Shown here: piece by piece, positions 1 to 11,296 of the stretch
Numbering within the stretch: position 1 is the first letter of the stretch
Layout of the letters: every line of letters starts with the position of its first letter
NCBI RefSeq assembly: GCF_023898315.1
Contig: NC_064623.1
Location: 19,047,140-19,111,139 of the forward strand
Source: Schistocerca nitens
Lineage: Eukaryota; Arthropoda; Insecta; Orthoptera; Acrididae
Length of the DNA stretch: 64,000 nucleotides
Reading direction: 5' to 3'
Notes under the pieces: model-generated
Told to the model about the DNA's origin: nothing
The model's input: only the letters and a program-made list of their open reading frames with translations
Databases searched by the model: none
Made by a program: the position numbers and the translations under genes

Positions 1-1006
1 GTCACCGGACCACCCGGGTGACGAGAGACGCTGCGTGGGAAGTCTACGTGTGAAGGAATAGCAACTTTTCAGCACATGCAATTAGAGAGGAAAATCGAAT
101 TACTGAAAGATAGAAATATGAGAGGGGGCTGCTGCCACCTCTCAACTTAGCACTCAGAGTCTGCACTCACACGCTCATACACTATAATGCCCATAATTAG
201 TCTGGATGGTTCATTGCTGCCTAAACTATATGTATATCTTCAATTAGCAACCTGACATGTTTGATCACGTTTGAAAACAACAATATTGTATCCAGACAAT
301 CTTGCGGTAGACCCATCGAAGTGGGGAAAAGTGGCTAATGAAAACGTTACAGTTTTTATCCGTCGTGCTTTTATTTCGTTCTGCGTGAGCAAATCTGTTC
401 TTCGTTTAGGTTCGTGGTCAGATCATAAACGTTGTGATTCGTTGGAAGCTGCATTTCGAGCTCACCCTTACAAAGAAGTAGAGATACTTCAAATTCCACT
501 CTGCACGAGAATGTAATTCAACAGTTAGGCAGGAATTTTTACGTTATTGGAAGGCATTTTACAGAAAACTAACAGAGAACATTATTGTTTGCAAATTACT
601 GAGGTTTGCAGTCTACATCGTGGCGATATTCGCAAGCTGGAATCAGAAGTACAGTATCAGTTCTCCTCTCCACGGTTTCGAAATTTGATTAAATATGCCC
701 CGTGGCACACCTCGCAGTACACTGACACTAAAGCCTGATTCATTTTTAGCACCGCTCCACTTTTGTCTAAGGACATCTAATAACGTCTGTGAATCGCTGG
801 GCTATCCTATATCGTACGACTATTTACTTGTGTGTTATTGGTGCACAAAAAATGTGTTTTTGGAACATTGCATTAATATGTCGCATTTTTTACTGTAGAT
901 ACAAGAAATAAAATTAATTTTGACGTGTTATAAACAGGATATTTATTTCTGTCTGTTCCGTGGAAATTTGGAACTTAGAACTTTGGAAAGAATGTTGTAG
1001 TTAACA
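1..1006. other. Unassigned sequence before the first transposon
   Basis: No gene or repeat family is recognised. Three short overlapping open frames exist on the plus strand (271-516, 547-738, 695-898), but none has a recognisable domain, codon pattern or start context. They are most likely chance frames or decayed repeat. Confidence 0.5.
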
Positions 1007-2210
1007 CACTGAAGTGCCAAAGAAACTGGTATGCGCATGTGTATTCAAATACAGAGATGTGTAAACAGGCAGAAAACGGCCCTGTGGTCGGCAAAGCCTA
1101 CATAAGACAAGAAGTGTCTGGCGCAATTGCTAGATCGGTTACTGCTGCTGCAACGCCGATTTATCAAGATTTAAGTGATTTTGAACATGGTGTCATATTC
1201 GGCACTCGAGCAATGGGACACAGCATCTCCGAGGTAGCAGTAAAGTGGAGATTTTCCCGTACGACGATTTCACGAGTGTACCGTGAATATCAGGAATTCG
1301 GTAAAAAATCGAATCTCTGACATCGTTGCGACCGGATAAAGATTCAGCAAGAACGGGACCAACGACAACGGAAGAGAATCGTTCAACGTGACAGCAGTAC
1401 AAAACTTCCGCAAACTGCTGCAGATTTCAGTGCTGGGCCGTCAACAAGTGTCGGCGTGTGAACCATTCAACGAAACGTGATCAATATGGGCTTTCGGAGC
1501 CGAAGGCCCACTCATTTACCCTTGATGACTGGACGACACAAGTCTTTACGCCTCGCCTGGGCCCGTTAACACCGATATCGGACTGTTGATGACTGGAAAC
1601 ATGTTACCTAGTCGGATGAGACTCGTTTCAGATTGTATCGAGCGGATGGGCGTGTACGGATATGGAGACAACCTCATGAATCCATGACCCTGATGTGAGC
1701 AGCGGACTCTTCAAGCTGGTGGAGGCTCTGAAATGGTGTGGGTCTTGTACAGTTGGAGGATATGGGGCCACTGATACATCTAGATACGAGTCTGACAAGT
1801 TACATTTACGTAAGCATCCTGCCTGATCAACTGCACGAATTCACGTCCACTGTGCATTCCGACGGACTTGGGCAGTTCCAGCAAGCACCTGACACGCTCA
1901 GAATTGGTACAGAGTGGCTCCAGTAACACTCTTCTGAGTTTAAACACTTCCGCTGCTCACCAAATTTCCGAGACATGAACATTGCGCATATTTTGGATGC
2001 CTTTCAACGTGCTGTTCAGAAGAGATCTCCGCCGCTTCGTATCCTTAGGGATTTATGGGCGGCCCTGCCGGATTCATGATGTCAGTTGCCTTCAGCACTT
2101 CTTCAGACATTAGTCGAGTCCATGCCACGTCGTGTTGCGGGACGTATGCGTGCTCGAGGAGTCCCTACACGATATTAGGCAGGTGTACCAGTTTCTTAAG
2201 CTCTTCAGTG
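1007..2210 (+). mobile_element. Tc1-like element, family A, copy 1 (decayed)
   Basis: A DNA transposon relic about 1.2 kb long. The left end reads CACTGAAGTGCCAAAGAAAC and the right end is its inverted form (GTTTCTTAAGCTCTTCAGTG), followed by TA. The transposase is in pieces. An N-terminal helix-turn-helix stretch lies in the frame 1039-1320 (QDLSDFEHG...TTISRVYREYQEFG). The first catalytic aspartate survives in SDETRF near 1612. The second motif is ruined (QQAPDTL where family copies have QQDNA), and the catalytic glutamate of the NIIEHIW motif is missing (NIAHILD near 1980). Several stops and frameshifts separate the blocks, so it cannot encode an active enzyme. Three more copies of the family lie in the window. 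Confidence 0.88.
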
Positions 2211-2212
2211 TA

Positions 2213-4256
2213 TATCTGTTGTACTTGTACTTGCCAACGAATGTTTGGTTATCTTACGATCGCTTTCAGCTCTCTCACTCCTGTGGCGAAAAAACGGCGC
2301 GTAGCTAACGCCACCTTCTCCCGAGATGGATTTAACATGACGTAGCGAGAGAGATCAGGGCTGCACAATAGGCAGTTAGAATCGCGGAAACCATGCAACG
2401 AATGTCTTACCTCATTTTTTTACAGACTTCCGGGTCTTGTCGGCATCTAAAACACTGCGTGTGTACGTTTTCCAACGCTAATCATAGAGGTAAAAAAAAG
2501 AAAAAAATAGGTTTCGACATGACATGTCTGACCATTACGTTGTCACTGTAAAGGTAAAAGGAAGCGAACTCCCTGGCACAGAAAGGTTAGTGTATTAAAG
2601 CAGCAAAGTGGCGTATCTACACACAACCACCGTCTCGTCACTACTAAAATGAGTATCACAACAAGAAAAAGGTTAGCAACACAATGGGTAACACTTAACA
2701 ATCATTCATTATAAGTACAGGGTGTTTCAAAGTATTTGCATCATGAATCTAGGGTTGACAGATCACGTCAAAAGCAATCCAGTAGTCTGGTTTCTCTTCG
2801 GTACTCTCAGTTTCATTTCCTGTCTCGTGCATGAGTGACTGGACCTAATTTTGGTGCATCTAACAGCCTTTACGTACGACCGTAAATTCTTTTGGTTTTA
2901 TGAAACATCATTTGACAGTATTCTGGTATGGTAGTCACTGCAGGCTTCACGCATTTCGCTCTTGATCACCATCATTCAACATTTCGGGTATTTATGACGA
3001 ATATACCAGAATTATTCACTAGATCTATCTGTCTCTTTTCGTGAGCATTCCCCTATTGCCCTATATCAATAAGTGTTTATTCAGCAATTGAAATCACGTT
3101 CGATGGAACAGAAGACTGGCAGGTGAGGTTAATTTGCCAGTTGACAGGTAATCAGCGGGCGACAGTTCAGTAATTCCGTTTCGGATCACATTTCGTCCAA
3201 TTCCAGTTAATGCCGACAACTAGAACTCTATGTGGTATTACATTTCATTACGCAATGGATTTAATAAATGTTAATGCATCAAAAGTGGTCTCTTTTCTTA
3301 TTTCCGATTTCTGGGTGCAGTTTTGAGAGACTGTTGTAGTACCTCGTATTTTTTGTGATTGACAATTGAATTCCGACCGTTAAAGTTGATATAATTTGAG
3401 TTATTGAAGGTGTGTCTGGTGAACCACCTACATAATGGCCATGAAATAAAAAATTCCCGGAGAAATCAATTTACTGATACAAAAAATCATAACTACGATC
3501 TTAGAGTTCACGTCTGACTGCTTTAAATAATGTTCATTCCATGTACATTATTAAGCATCTTGAACTGTTATGGTCTCATCAAGAAGTTCTCCTGCCATCA
3601 TTTCATTGGTCGACTTAGACATCTCACATCGTTTGTCTAGTTGAGTAACATCGATTTGGGAATCATCTTTGAGCGATTCGTTGTTGATGCTTTCTCCATT
3701 TGTGTTTTGATAGTTCTGAATACAGTGTAAGATGGTTTCCATTTTAAGTTCCTTCAATACTTCTTCTTCCTTTAGTGATACCATCTGGTGTAACCAGTTG
3801 CTCGTCTCAAGAAGTTCATTTCACTAGTAGGATTTTTTCGTGTTTCCCCTTTTCTCTCTACGCTTCAGATCCATAGCACAGTACTGGTCTCGCTAACGTC
3901 TTATAAAAGGGTACTCTGGTGTGCTTCTGGGCTAGGAAAGGTTTCGTTACACTATTAAATCACTCCCTTTGATTTTGTACATCTGGTTTTCTTTTAGCTA
4001 AATCTGTTTCTTCCAGAAAGACGAGCTTACCACCTGAATATGTAAATTTATTCACTCTTTCCAAATTTTATTTTTGAAACGGCCTTACTTTGTCCTCGGT
4101 ATTTCCCACGGAAAGCAATAGTTTGCTTTCTCCGTGTCCATGTCCATGCTGTATTTATGGTATATGATCTGTAAACAGTGTAGCCCTACAGAACGATGCG
4201 GGTCAACCTACTAATACGCTGCAGAAGCTAAATCAAGAGCAAAAAGTAAAGCATCT
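2213..4256. other. Two kilobases without a recognised gene
   Basis: Moderately AT-rich. CAGGGTGTTTCAAA at about 2720 resembles the outer end of a TA-flanked DNA transposon, but no partner terminus was found. A 77-codon minus-strand frame at 3551-3784 (acidic, Asn/Glu/Lys rich, starting MVSLKEEEVLKELKMET) looks more protein-like than its surroundings. No family is recognised and no splice context is evident. Confidence 0.4.
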
Positions 4257-4268
4257 GGCTTTGCGTTT

Positions 4269-4467
4269 GCCGGCCGCGGTGGCCGTGCGGTTCTAGGCGC
4301 TCCAGTCCGGAGCCGCGCTGCTGCTACGGTCGCAGGTTCGAATCCTGCTTCGGGCATGGGTGTGTGTGATGTCCTTAGGTTAGTTAGGTTTAAGTAGTTC
4401 TAAGTTCTAGGGGACTAATGACCACAGCAGTTGAGTCCCATAGTGCTCAGAGCCATTTGAGCCATTT
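4269..4467 (+). mobile_element. SINE-1, full length, with perfect 12-bp target duplication
   Basis: A complete 199-bp tRNA-derived SINE. The 5' head carries an A-box-like GTGGCCGTGCGGTTCTAGGCG and a consensus B box GGTTCGAATCC, as in class II (Leu/Ser-like) tRNAs. The body contains GATGTCCTTAGGTTAGTTAG and the element ends CAGAGCCATTTGAGCCATTT. The 12-bp duplication GGCTTTGCGTTT flanks it at 4257-4268 and 4468-4479 without a mismatch, so both ends are exact and the insertion is young. This is the best reference copy of the SINE family in the window. Confidence 0.95.
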
Positions 4468-4479
4468 GGCTTTGCGTTT

Positions 4480-5110
4480 ATGTTGATTTGAATGAAGCCA
4501 TCTGACGTTTGTTTCCGTTCTTCCATCATTTTATTCATATTGTAGGCTTTCTACAAAAATTTATCTAGAAATGAAAATACAGAGTATAGTATTTTCAAAA
4601 AATTTCTTCTCGTGTAATACGAATCTGTGTCTCCTGGCCAATAATGCCATACAATCATTTAATTTGTTAGCGGAAAAAAATTAATATTTGGGTCAACATT
4701 TGTAAAACTCTAATTCCTCTCTCTGAAACCCCACCCTACGGCGAGAGAGGGAGAGTTATAGTTTTAGCGAATCAAAATTTACGAAGTAAATAAGTATTTT
4801 TTATTTATCTGTAACCATTTTCTACACATAAATGAGAACATGGATTTTCTTGAATTGCAGCGCCAACTACCAAGAATCAAAACAAAGGTTTCAGACAAAA
4901 TGTACGTAGTTTTATTGTGTAGAATCTGACTGTACAATAAAAAATGGGGGTTCCCATTAGAAATTTGGAAGCTGCCTCCCACCCCTCCCCCTCCCCCCTC
5001 CCTCCCCTATGGGGTTGGTGTGGTGGTCTACTTTTAGCACCAGTCGAAAATAATCAACTTTGTATTCTACACATTTTGTTGCATGAAGCTTATTTTTCGA
5101 GTTATTCTGG
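4480..5110. other. AT-rich spacer, no gene seen
   Basis: AT-rich sequence with a short C-rich tract at 4982-5008. The minus-strand frame 4779-4982 has no recognisable content. No repeat family is recognised. Confidence 0.4.
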
Positions 5111-5123
5111 TTTGTCAACTTAA

Positions 5124-6661
5124 TTTTTTTCCTTTATTGTTATTTTTATACCTGTACAACAACAGGTAGGCTGGCAGCAGCACCTTACGCCGCTCTACAG
5201 CCTCAGAGTTAACAATTATAAAACATATAGAAGACACATAAGAGATTGAACAAAGGTGGGTAAAAAACAGTAGATACAGAACATACGAAGCCGTTCACAC
5301 CATATGAAAAACCACTAAAACTGTCGACACGACGCACAGACACTGATGAGTTCGACAGCACATGTGAACGTTGGAGCGTGCCGGCGGACACTAACACTAA
5401 ACGACGGCACACACACGAGAAACTGATGGCAATGGTCTCCGGCGCGCGAATGTCCACGTAGCGTGTGCGAGTCCGGGAACCTGCCAAGAGGGGGGGAAGG
5501 GGGAGATGGAGGGAGAGGGGTGAGCAAAGATGCCAATGGCAGAGGAGACGGGAGTAGGAGCGCAGGAATGGGGGTAGGGGAAGCCCATGGGAGGAGTGCG
5601 GAGAGAGGGAGGAGGGAGAGAAGGGAGGGAGGGTGCCCATTGGAACAAAACACAGGAGGAGGGAGGGAGGATCAAAGTTGGTAGGAGGGGTAGATGGAGG
5701 GGAGGAGGACATCATCAGGGAGGAGGAGCTGGCGGAAGCCACCTTGGGAGAGGGTATGGAGAGTGGAGAGATGGAGAGCAGGTGGAACGTGGAAGTACAG
5801 GCGCGGCAGCGGACAGGGGCGGGTGAGGATGGGAGAGACCAGTGGGCGACGAGGATCGAGTTTACGGGAGGTGTAGAGGATCTGTATCCGTTCGAGGGAA
5901 AGGAGGTGGTGGGGGAATAAGGTCATACAGGATCTGCGTGGGGGAGGGGAGACGAATGAGATAGGCAAGGCGAAGAGCATGGCGTTCTAGGATCTGAAGG
6001 GATTTGGAAAAGGTGGGGGGAGCGGAGATCCAGGCAGGGTGGGCGTAGCAAAGGATAGGGCGAATGACGGATTTATAGGTATGGAGGATGGTGGAGGGGT
6101 CCAGACCCCAAGTACGGCCGGAAAGGAGCTTGAGGAGACATAGTCGGGAGCGTGCCTCGGCTTGGATCATCCGGAGGTGGGGGCTCCAGGAGAGGCGACG
6201 GTCGAGGGTGACACCGAGGTACTTAAGGGTGGGGGTTAGGGCGATAGGACGGCCATAGATGGTGAGATAGAAATCAAGGAGGCGGAAGGAAGGGGTGGTT
6301 TTGCCTACAATGATCGCCTGGGTTTTGGAAGGATTGACCTTAAGCAACCACTGGTTGCACCAAGCGGTGAACCGGTCAAGATGGGATTGGAGAAGGTGTT
6401 GGGAGCGCTGCAGGGTGGGGGCAAGGGCAAGGAAGGCAGTGTCATCGACGTGCTGGAGAAGGTGGATGGGGGGTGAAGGCGGCGGCATGTCCGCCATATA
6501 CAAGAGGTACAGAAGAGGAGAGAGGACGGAACCCTGGGGCACACCGGCGGAGGGGAAAAAGTTGCAGGAATCCGTGTTGTGGATGGAGATGTAGGAAGGA
6601 CGTTGGGAAAGAAAGGAGCCGATCAGACGGACGTAGTTAATAGGAAGGGCGAAGGTTTGGA
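5124..6661 (-). mobile_element. Jockey-clade LINE, 5'-truncated, antisense
   Basis: A 1.54-kb non-LTR retrotransposon on the minus strand. The imperfect duplication TTTGTCAACTTAA (5111-5123) / TTTGTCTACTTAA (6662-6674) sets the borders with one mismatch in 13. On the coding strand the 3' end has an AATAAAG signal followed by a short A-rich tail. The coding part starts inside the reverse transcriptase, so the endonuclease and ORF1 are missing, as is usual for 5' truncation. The 3' part (5200-5860) encodes an unusual Pro/Ser/Leu-rich low-complexity tail, and its plus strand is an almost pure G/A tract. Confidence 0.85.
5862..6661 (-). pseudogene. Reverse transcriptase fragment of the Jockey-type LINE
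   Basis: Open minus-strand frame of about 278 codons (extending to 6698 outside the element). It encodes the second half of a non-LTR reverse transcriptase and the thumb/connection region. AGVPQGSVLSPLLY at residues 51-64 is the standard RT motif, followed by LYMADMP. The metal-binding box reads HVDDTAFLA at 83-91 where Jockey elements usually have YADD or FADD; both aspartates are kept. KYLGVTLDRRLSW and a Y-ahPAW block follow. Everything upstream of roughly RT motif 4 is absent. Beyond 5862 the frame breaks into shorter overlapping frames (5672-5980, 5315-5653). A non-functional retrocopy remnant, not a host gene. Confidence 0.85.
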
Positions 6662-6689
6662 TTTGTCTACTTAAAATTTGCATCCTGTA

Positions 6690-6770
6690 TATAGGCACTG
6701 AAGCATTTTTTTCAAACGAAATTGTGCAAGATAAAAGAGTGTTGCATTACTTATTGAACACCCCTGGTAT
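6690..6770. mobile_element. Small mariner-like terminal remnant
   Basis: The stretch TTTTTTTCAAACGAAATTG followed by TTGCATTACTTATTGAACACCCCT matches, by eye, the terminal region at 10612-10676. It is probably an orphan end of the same mariner-like family. Confidence 0.45.
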
Positions 6771-6904
6771 TTTCTCAGGAAATAAAAAACAATACGTAAC
6801 TAAACCATTACACTGCATGTGTGGATTGCTACCCTTTATAATGTAATTATCACATTTCTCTCGACGTAAATCCCTGGTATAACGAACTAGCAGACAAGCT
6901 GCCA

Positions 6905-7168
6905 TATCGTTGTCCGCCAGATGGCGCCATTTGGATGCCGTCTCGAGTGACATGCGGTCAACCATCGCTGTCCCGGCCGCTGTGAGTGTTCCAGACATCG
7001 GTGTCGCTTCTTCTCATGCAAGCAGCTTCTCAACTGCTTCACGAGGTTAAGTGCACGCTGGTCCAGTCTTTTCACAAAGAAAAAATCTCTGTCAATGCCG
7101 GAAATTGAACCCCCATCTTACCCGTGGCAGTGAGATGCATTGACCGCTCAGCTAGGTACGGAAAAGGC
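6905..7168 (-). mobile_element. SINE-3, tRNA-headed, antisense
   Basis: Read on the minus strand, 7168-7085 is a tRNA-like head with an A-box TAGCTGAGCGGTCAATGC and a B-box-like GGGTTCAATTTCC. The body (CAGTTGAGAAGCTGCTTGC, then CGACACCGATG) resembles the sequence at 37055-37240. The pattern A box, B box and unrelated body marks a SINE rather than a tRNA gene. Borders are approximate and no target duplication was identified. Confidence 0.6.
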
Positions 7169-7170
7169 GT

Positions 7171-7632
7171 CAGTGTCCTCATCGCGGCGAGTGGAATATT
7201 TCCTCGCTTGTTTGTGGGTAGTGCAAATTTCTATGTCTGAGTTTGTGTCGATTTTCTAACAATTCTGTCAGCGTTCTGACGTTAAAACTCTTAACTTTCC
7301 CCCTTTGTCACACGTTCTTTTATAGGCTGCTTCCATTCTTCGGTACATTGCACCTGTGCTAGCGCTTCATGAAGCGAGTTAAAAGTAATTCACTAACGCT
7401 GGCGTCTGTTTCGGCAGAGTGAAAGCTGTGCGCATTGCGTTGTTTGCAGATATTCTGTGTGTGTGTGGATCGCCGGCCACTTGCTACTGTGTGGTGATTG
7501 GCGTTGATCTGTGGGCAAACTAGTACAAAGGCTGCAAGCGGAGGGGGAGGGGGGGCTGCAACAACCAGACATCTGTGAGTCGTCGGTGGGTGCACAAAGG
7601 CAGGTTTTAGCGCTACGGCACTTCTTGTCAGA
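7171..7632. other. Unassigned stretch
   Basis: Mixed-composition DNA with G-rich patches (7540-7555). No gene or repeat family is recognised. Confidence 0.35.
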
Positions 7633-7633
7633 T

Positions 7634-7636
7634 GGA

Positions 7637-7677
<41 letters not shown>
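7634..7677 (+). repeat. (GA)n microsatellite
   Basis: An uninterrupted GA dinucleotide run of about 44 bases, with a second, longer array 200 bp downstream. Confidence 0.95.
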
Positions 7678-7680
<3 letters not shown>

Positions 7681-7875
7681 CAAGGGGTGATGGAGAAGCA
7701 GAAAAGCAGTAGGAACGTAGACAGGTAGTATAAAGAACAAATAGATGGGGAAGTGGGAGAACATGATGATGATAGGGAATAGAGATAGAGACAATATGAG
7801 ACGGGAGTAAGGAAATGACTGAGCGAAATAATAAAAAAAACAAAGAGCGACGAAAGAAGTGTAGAAAGTGACAGA

Positions 7876-7925
7876 GCGAGAGAAAGAGGGAGAGAGGGAG
7901 AGAGGGAGAGAGGGAGAGAGGGAGA

Positions 7926-7977
<52 letters not shown>
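7876..7977 (+). repeat. Compound (GGGAGAGA)n-(GA)n microsatellite
   Basis: Begins with several GGGAGAGA octamers and passes into pure GA. Its minus strand creates the false Leu/Ser-rich reading frames in this region. The polypurine character could favour triplex formation. Confidence 0.95.
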
Positions 7978-7979
<2 letters not shown>

Positions 7980-8517
7980 ACTGAAATAGGCAGGAGAGAA
8001 AAGGGGGAAGAGAAAGAGGAAGAGAGAAATAATGCAGGTGATATAGAAAAGTTGGAGAAAAACTTGAAATAAAATATAAGGACACTATAGACGGAGATAC
8101 GAATTATGGTAAGTAGAAAGGATGTGATAGAGAGAGAGAGGGAGAGAACAACCCATTCGGGACTGAAATAAGTAAAATGGGTATATTTGAGACAGGAGAA
8201 GATACGGGCAAGATGGACCAGAGAAGGTTGGGAAATGAATTGGTGACTTGCGTATTAAAGTAATGAAGAATAAAATATTGCAAAAGCAGTTTGATGAAAG
8301 AATGTTTCCTCTTTAGCGAGGAAAATAATTTTAAATCTTGTACAGCATAGGGAAACAGTATTGCAAGTCCACCTACGATAAGTAATATGCTAATCTTGCT
8401 AAATAACAACACTCTAAGGTGCATCTTTTTACCAAAACTGAACGCTTCATTCTCACAATAACTGCCATTGATCCCCGTGTAAGTCACCGAGTGAGATTTC
8501 AATTTCTTTTTTCTGTA
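7980..8517. other. Purine-rich to unassigned spacer
   Basis: A G/A-rich stretch fades into ordinary AT-rich DNA. The minus-strand frame 8104-8529 has no recognisable domain. Confidence 0.35.
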
Positions 8518-8529
8518 AGTGGCACTCAA

Positions 8530-9062
8530 AAAGTTTTCGTTTGAGGGTGTTGGTGCTGCAGCGTATGTGCAACGCGGCGCGACCCCAGTGCGGGTATGTA
8601 AGCACCGACGTGTAGGGAATGAATCAGTGTGGCATTCGTGTCTTCCCGAAATGCGTGCGGTACAGGTGCGAACGCGAACTGTGGTGACATTTTTTTAAAA
8701 AAAATATGTGTCCACATAGTACCAACGTGCTGTTACTCTCTTCTTGGTTGCCAAAGGACAAACGCCGGGAGACATCTATCGCAGAATAGGGAATCTGGAT
8801 GGGGCAGCATGCCCGCCGAAAACCATCGTTGCGGAATGGTGCACCAAGTAATGTTGCTGCCTCGTGAGGAAGCACTTCCCAAATCGGAAATTTCGTAACG
8901 CACAAGTTACGCCAACTCCAGTAGGACTGTCACGCCTTCGGTCCCTTAAGAAGGGCCTTGAAGAGTGGATGATTTCTGTCGGACGAGGCTGTGTGCAGGT
9001 GGCAGTTACTGATTCCTCCACGCAATGCCACACATCGTTTTACCAAACGACCATCTTCAAGA
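8530..9062 (+). mobile_element. Mariner-like relic, internally deleted
   Basis: About 530 bp that still encode both ends of a mariner-type transposase. Around 8757-8850 one frame reads GQTPGDIYRRIGNLDGAACP followed by TIVAEWC, the paired-like helix-turn-helix seen in mariner transposases. Near 8935-8985 another frame gives FGPLKKGLEEWMISVGRGC, resembling the region just after the third catalytic aspartate. The whole DDD core between them is missing, so this is a non-autonomous derivative with later frameshifts. SINE-1 copy 9063-9256 has inserted at its 3' side. Borders are approximate. Confidence 0.6.
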
Positions 9063-9256
9063 AAATGGTTCAAATGGTTCTGAGCACTATGGGACTTAAG
9101 TTCTGAGGTCATCAGCCCCCTAGAACCTAGAACTACTTAAACCTAACTAACCTAAGAACATCACACACATCCATGCCCGAGGCAGCATTCGAACCTGCGA
9201 CAGTAGCGGTCGCGCGGTTCCAGACTGTAGCGCCTAGAACCGCTCGGTCTCAAAGG
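9063..9256 (-). mobile_element. SINE-1, antisense
   Basis: Reversed copy. On plus it opens with the 3' end (AATGGTTCAAATGGTTCTGA) and closes with the tRNA-like head, including the B-box complement GATTCGAA-type block (GCATTCGAACC). Moderately diverged. No clear target duplication was seen. Confidence 0.88.
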
Positions 9257-9745
9257 CTGGCTACTGAAGAGGAACGGGAGGAGGAAGATGAGATGTAACT
9301 GTAGATAAGCGTAAGCTGCTGAAGATCTAGCCAACAAAGCTCCAAATGATGTAGACGGATGACAACATAATGTTAATAAATAGAATTATCAGTACTATCT
9401 CTCTACTACTAACCAAACTTTTTTGTTGTGAGCGGCAGTCAACAGTTCGAAGGTATTCACCGCCGGTCACAATCGGTCATGACACTAACAAATGAAAGTC
9501 TCCTCTATCCTATCATCTTTTTGTATTCTTCAAAACAACAAAATTTTATTTATATTACTGCCTTAAACTATTGTTATTTTAAAAAGTTTTATTCTGTGTA
9601 AAAAGCTGTAGACCAAAAGGAAACAAAAGAAAACTACAAAAAAGGTGAATAACGAAAACTGTAAGCTGTACGACCTTTTTCAAAAAAAATCAGGTGACAG
9701 ATCTAAAATTTGGCAATAGATAAATAAATTCCAACACCATGTTAT
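9257..9745. other. AT-rich spacer
   Basis: Low-complexity AT-rich DNA with no recognised gene. It may include the decayed left end of the mariner-like relic that follows. Confidence 0.35.
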
Positions 9746-9749
9746 TGCT

Positions 9750-10676
9750 GTCTTTTTGGCTAAAAAACTCTGTTTTTCAACATTGTCTCCGTTCAACGCG
9801 ACGGCGTTGCGCCATCTTACTGGTAGAGTCTGCATGCCCATATATTACTCCTCTACTGGCCGATGTGAGCCAACATTTTGCTGCATCATCAGCGTACTAC
9901 TTGCCATGGAGTGCGTCCTTCATTTGGCCAAACAGGTGGAAGTCGGAAGGTGCGGGATCCGGGCTGCACAGTGGGTGAGGAAGAACAGTCCAATGGAGTT
10001 TTGTGAGCTCCTCTCGGGTGAGCAGCCTTGTACGAGGCCATGCGTTGTCGTGGGGAAGGAAACGTTACTTTGCACTTTATCACTATCAGCCTTGTAACGC
10101 TCAAGAAATTCCGGACAGATGATCCTTCGTTGCTCTTTATGGTCTTCCGTCAGGTGGCGACGAATCCAGCTGATCACACACATTCGAGTACTGCAGCTAG
10201 TGGACGAGGGTATCAGCACAGCCAACAGAGGCGTCGAGTTGAGTAGCCACGTGTTTGATTGTGATGTGCCGATCACCTGGAATGAGAGTGTCCACACGTT
10301 CAAACATCGCAGGAGACAAAGCTGTGAGCGGCAGGCCGGATACGTATGCGTGAACTTGTCGCGATGATCACAGACACCTCGCCAAACGACTCACCGTGCT
10401 TTTGTTCAATACCAGATCTCCGTAGAAATTCTCCAAGCGCCTGTGAATAACTGCGAAGCTCGGGTTTTGCCGCCAAAAGAAACACAATGACAGCAGTCTG
10501 CTTGGAAAGAATCTCCGTTACAAACGCAATTTTGAAGGCTACATGCTGCCAGTCCACCAATATAGGGGCTGAAGCAGGAATATTCCACAATGTTTCACAA
10601 CAAATTTTGAATTTTTTTCAACCGAATCCGTCCGAGAATAAAATGTATTGCGTTACATATTGAATGCCCCTCGTAC
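9750..10676 (-). mobile_element. Mariner-like element, internally deleted, antisense
   Basis: Minus-strand relic of a mariner-type transposon. Near the right end the frame 10300-10590 encodes an N-terminal helix-turn-helix (KQTAVIVFLLAAKPE, and HGESFGEVSV downstream in the recognition helix area). The frame 9920-10303 carries ...HLTEDHKEQRRIICPEFLERY, then jumps directly to the remains of the second and third catalytic regions (PERSSQNSIGLF, LTHCAARIPHLPTSTCLAK, in a shifted frame). A large middle segment with the first catalytic aspartate is therefore deleted. The right end (TTTTTTTCAACCGAATCCG, then TTGAATGCCCCTC) matches the orphan end at 6690-6770. The left border is uncertain. Confidence 0.65.
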
Positions 10677-11296
10677 ATCTACATCTACAAAAATTCTCCA
10701 CAAGCCAAAGCACAGTGGATGCTGAATGGTACTCCCAAACAACTACCTATTTTCTGTCCCATCCTTTTCGCGTGTTCAGTGAGTGGAATATTGCGCATAT
10801 TTCTCTGTAGGTCTCATATCTCTCCTATCTTATTCCTTTGATCGGTGCGCTAAATATACAACGGGGGGGGGGGGGGGGAGCAGAAATGCTGCACATTCTG
10901 CTTCGAATAAGTTTGGGTCGGGTTGTTTGGGGGAAGAGACCAAACTGCGAGGTCTTCGGTCTCATCGGATTATGGGAAGACAGGGAAGGAAGTCGGCCGT
11001 GCTCTTTCAAAGGAACCATCCCGGTATTTGCCTACAGCGATTTAGGGATATTACGGAAAACCTAAATCAGGATGGCCGGACAAGGGTTTCAACCGTCGGC
11101 CTCCCGAATGCGAGTCCAGTGTGCTAGCCACTTTCGAATAAGGTTCTATGATTTTTTCGTTCAAGTTTCTGCGAGAACTACTTCGTCTTTCTTTCAAGCC
11201 TTCCCACTCAAGTTCCCAGAACGTACCAGTTACTCTTTTGTCTTGGCTATGCCGCCCGGTTACGACCCGACAGAGTGTCTGTGGATCCGTTACATA
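10677..11296 (-). mobile_element. LINE 3' tail (CR1/Jockey-like), antisense, split by SINE-2
   Basis: Starts on plus with the reversed GATGTA tail (ACATCTACATCTACA), then CTCCACAAGCCA, the reversed form of the GGCTTGCGGAG block seen at 13921. The far part (ATGCCGCCCGGTTACGACCCG, 11250-11270) corresponds on the coding strand to the post-RT region that encodes an arginine-rich NRxxGxI-type stretch. It is interrupted by a run of 18 G at 10863-10878 and by SINE-2 (10914-11131). Same LINE subfamily as 63255-63915, to judge by shared text in the tail. Confidence 0.7.
10914..11131 (-). mobile_element. SINE-2, antisense, inside a LINE tail
   Basis: A second tRNA-derived SINE family. On plus it begins TTTGGGGGAAGAGACCAAAC and ends with the complement of the B box (TTTCAACC) and GCGAGTCCAGTGTGCTAGCC. 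Imperfect duplication CTTCGAATAAGTT (10901-10913) / TTTCGAATAAGGTT (11132-11145) flanks it, so insertion followed that of the host LINE. Confidence 0.85.

Noticed and set aside
4290..4360. Possible tRNA genes at the many GGTTCGAATCC sites
   Set aside because: Each B box is the head of a SINE with target duplications and a non-tRNA body; acceptor stems and anticodon arms do not close properly.
5463..5920. Gly/Arg/Glu-rich plus-strand frames (73-95 codons)
   Set aside because: Reverse-strand reading of the polypurine 3' region of the Jockey LINE.
7393..8085. 230-codon Ser/Leu-rich minus-strand frame and its 117-codon neighbour
   Set aside because: Produced by GA microsatellites read as SLSLSL; no unique domain.
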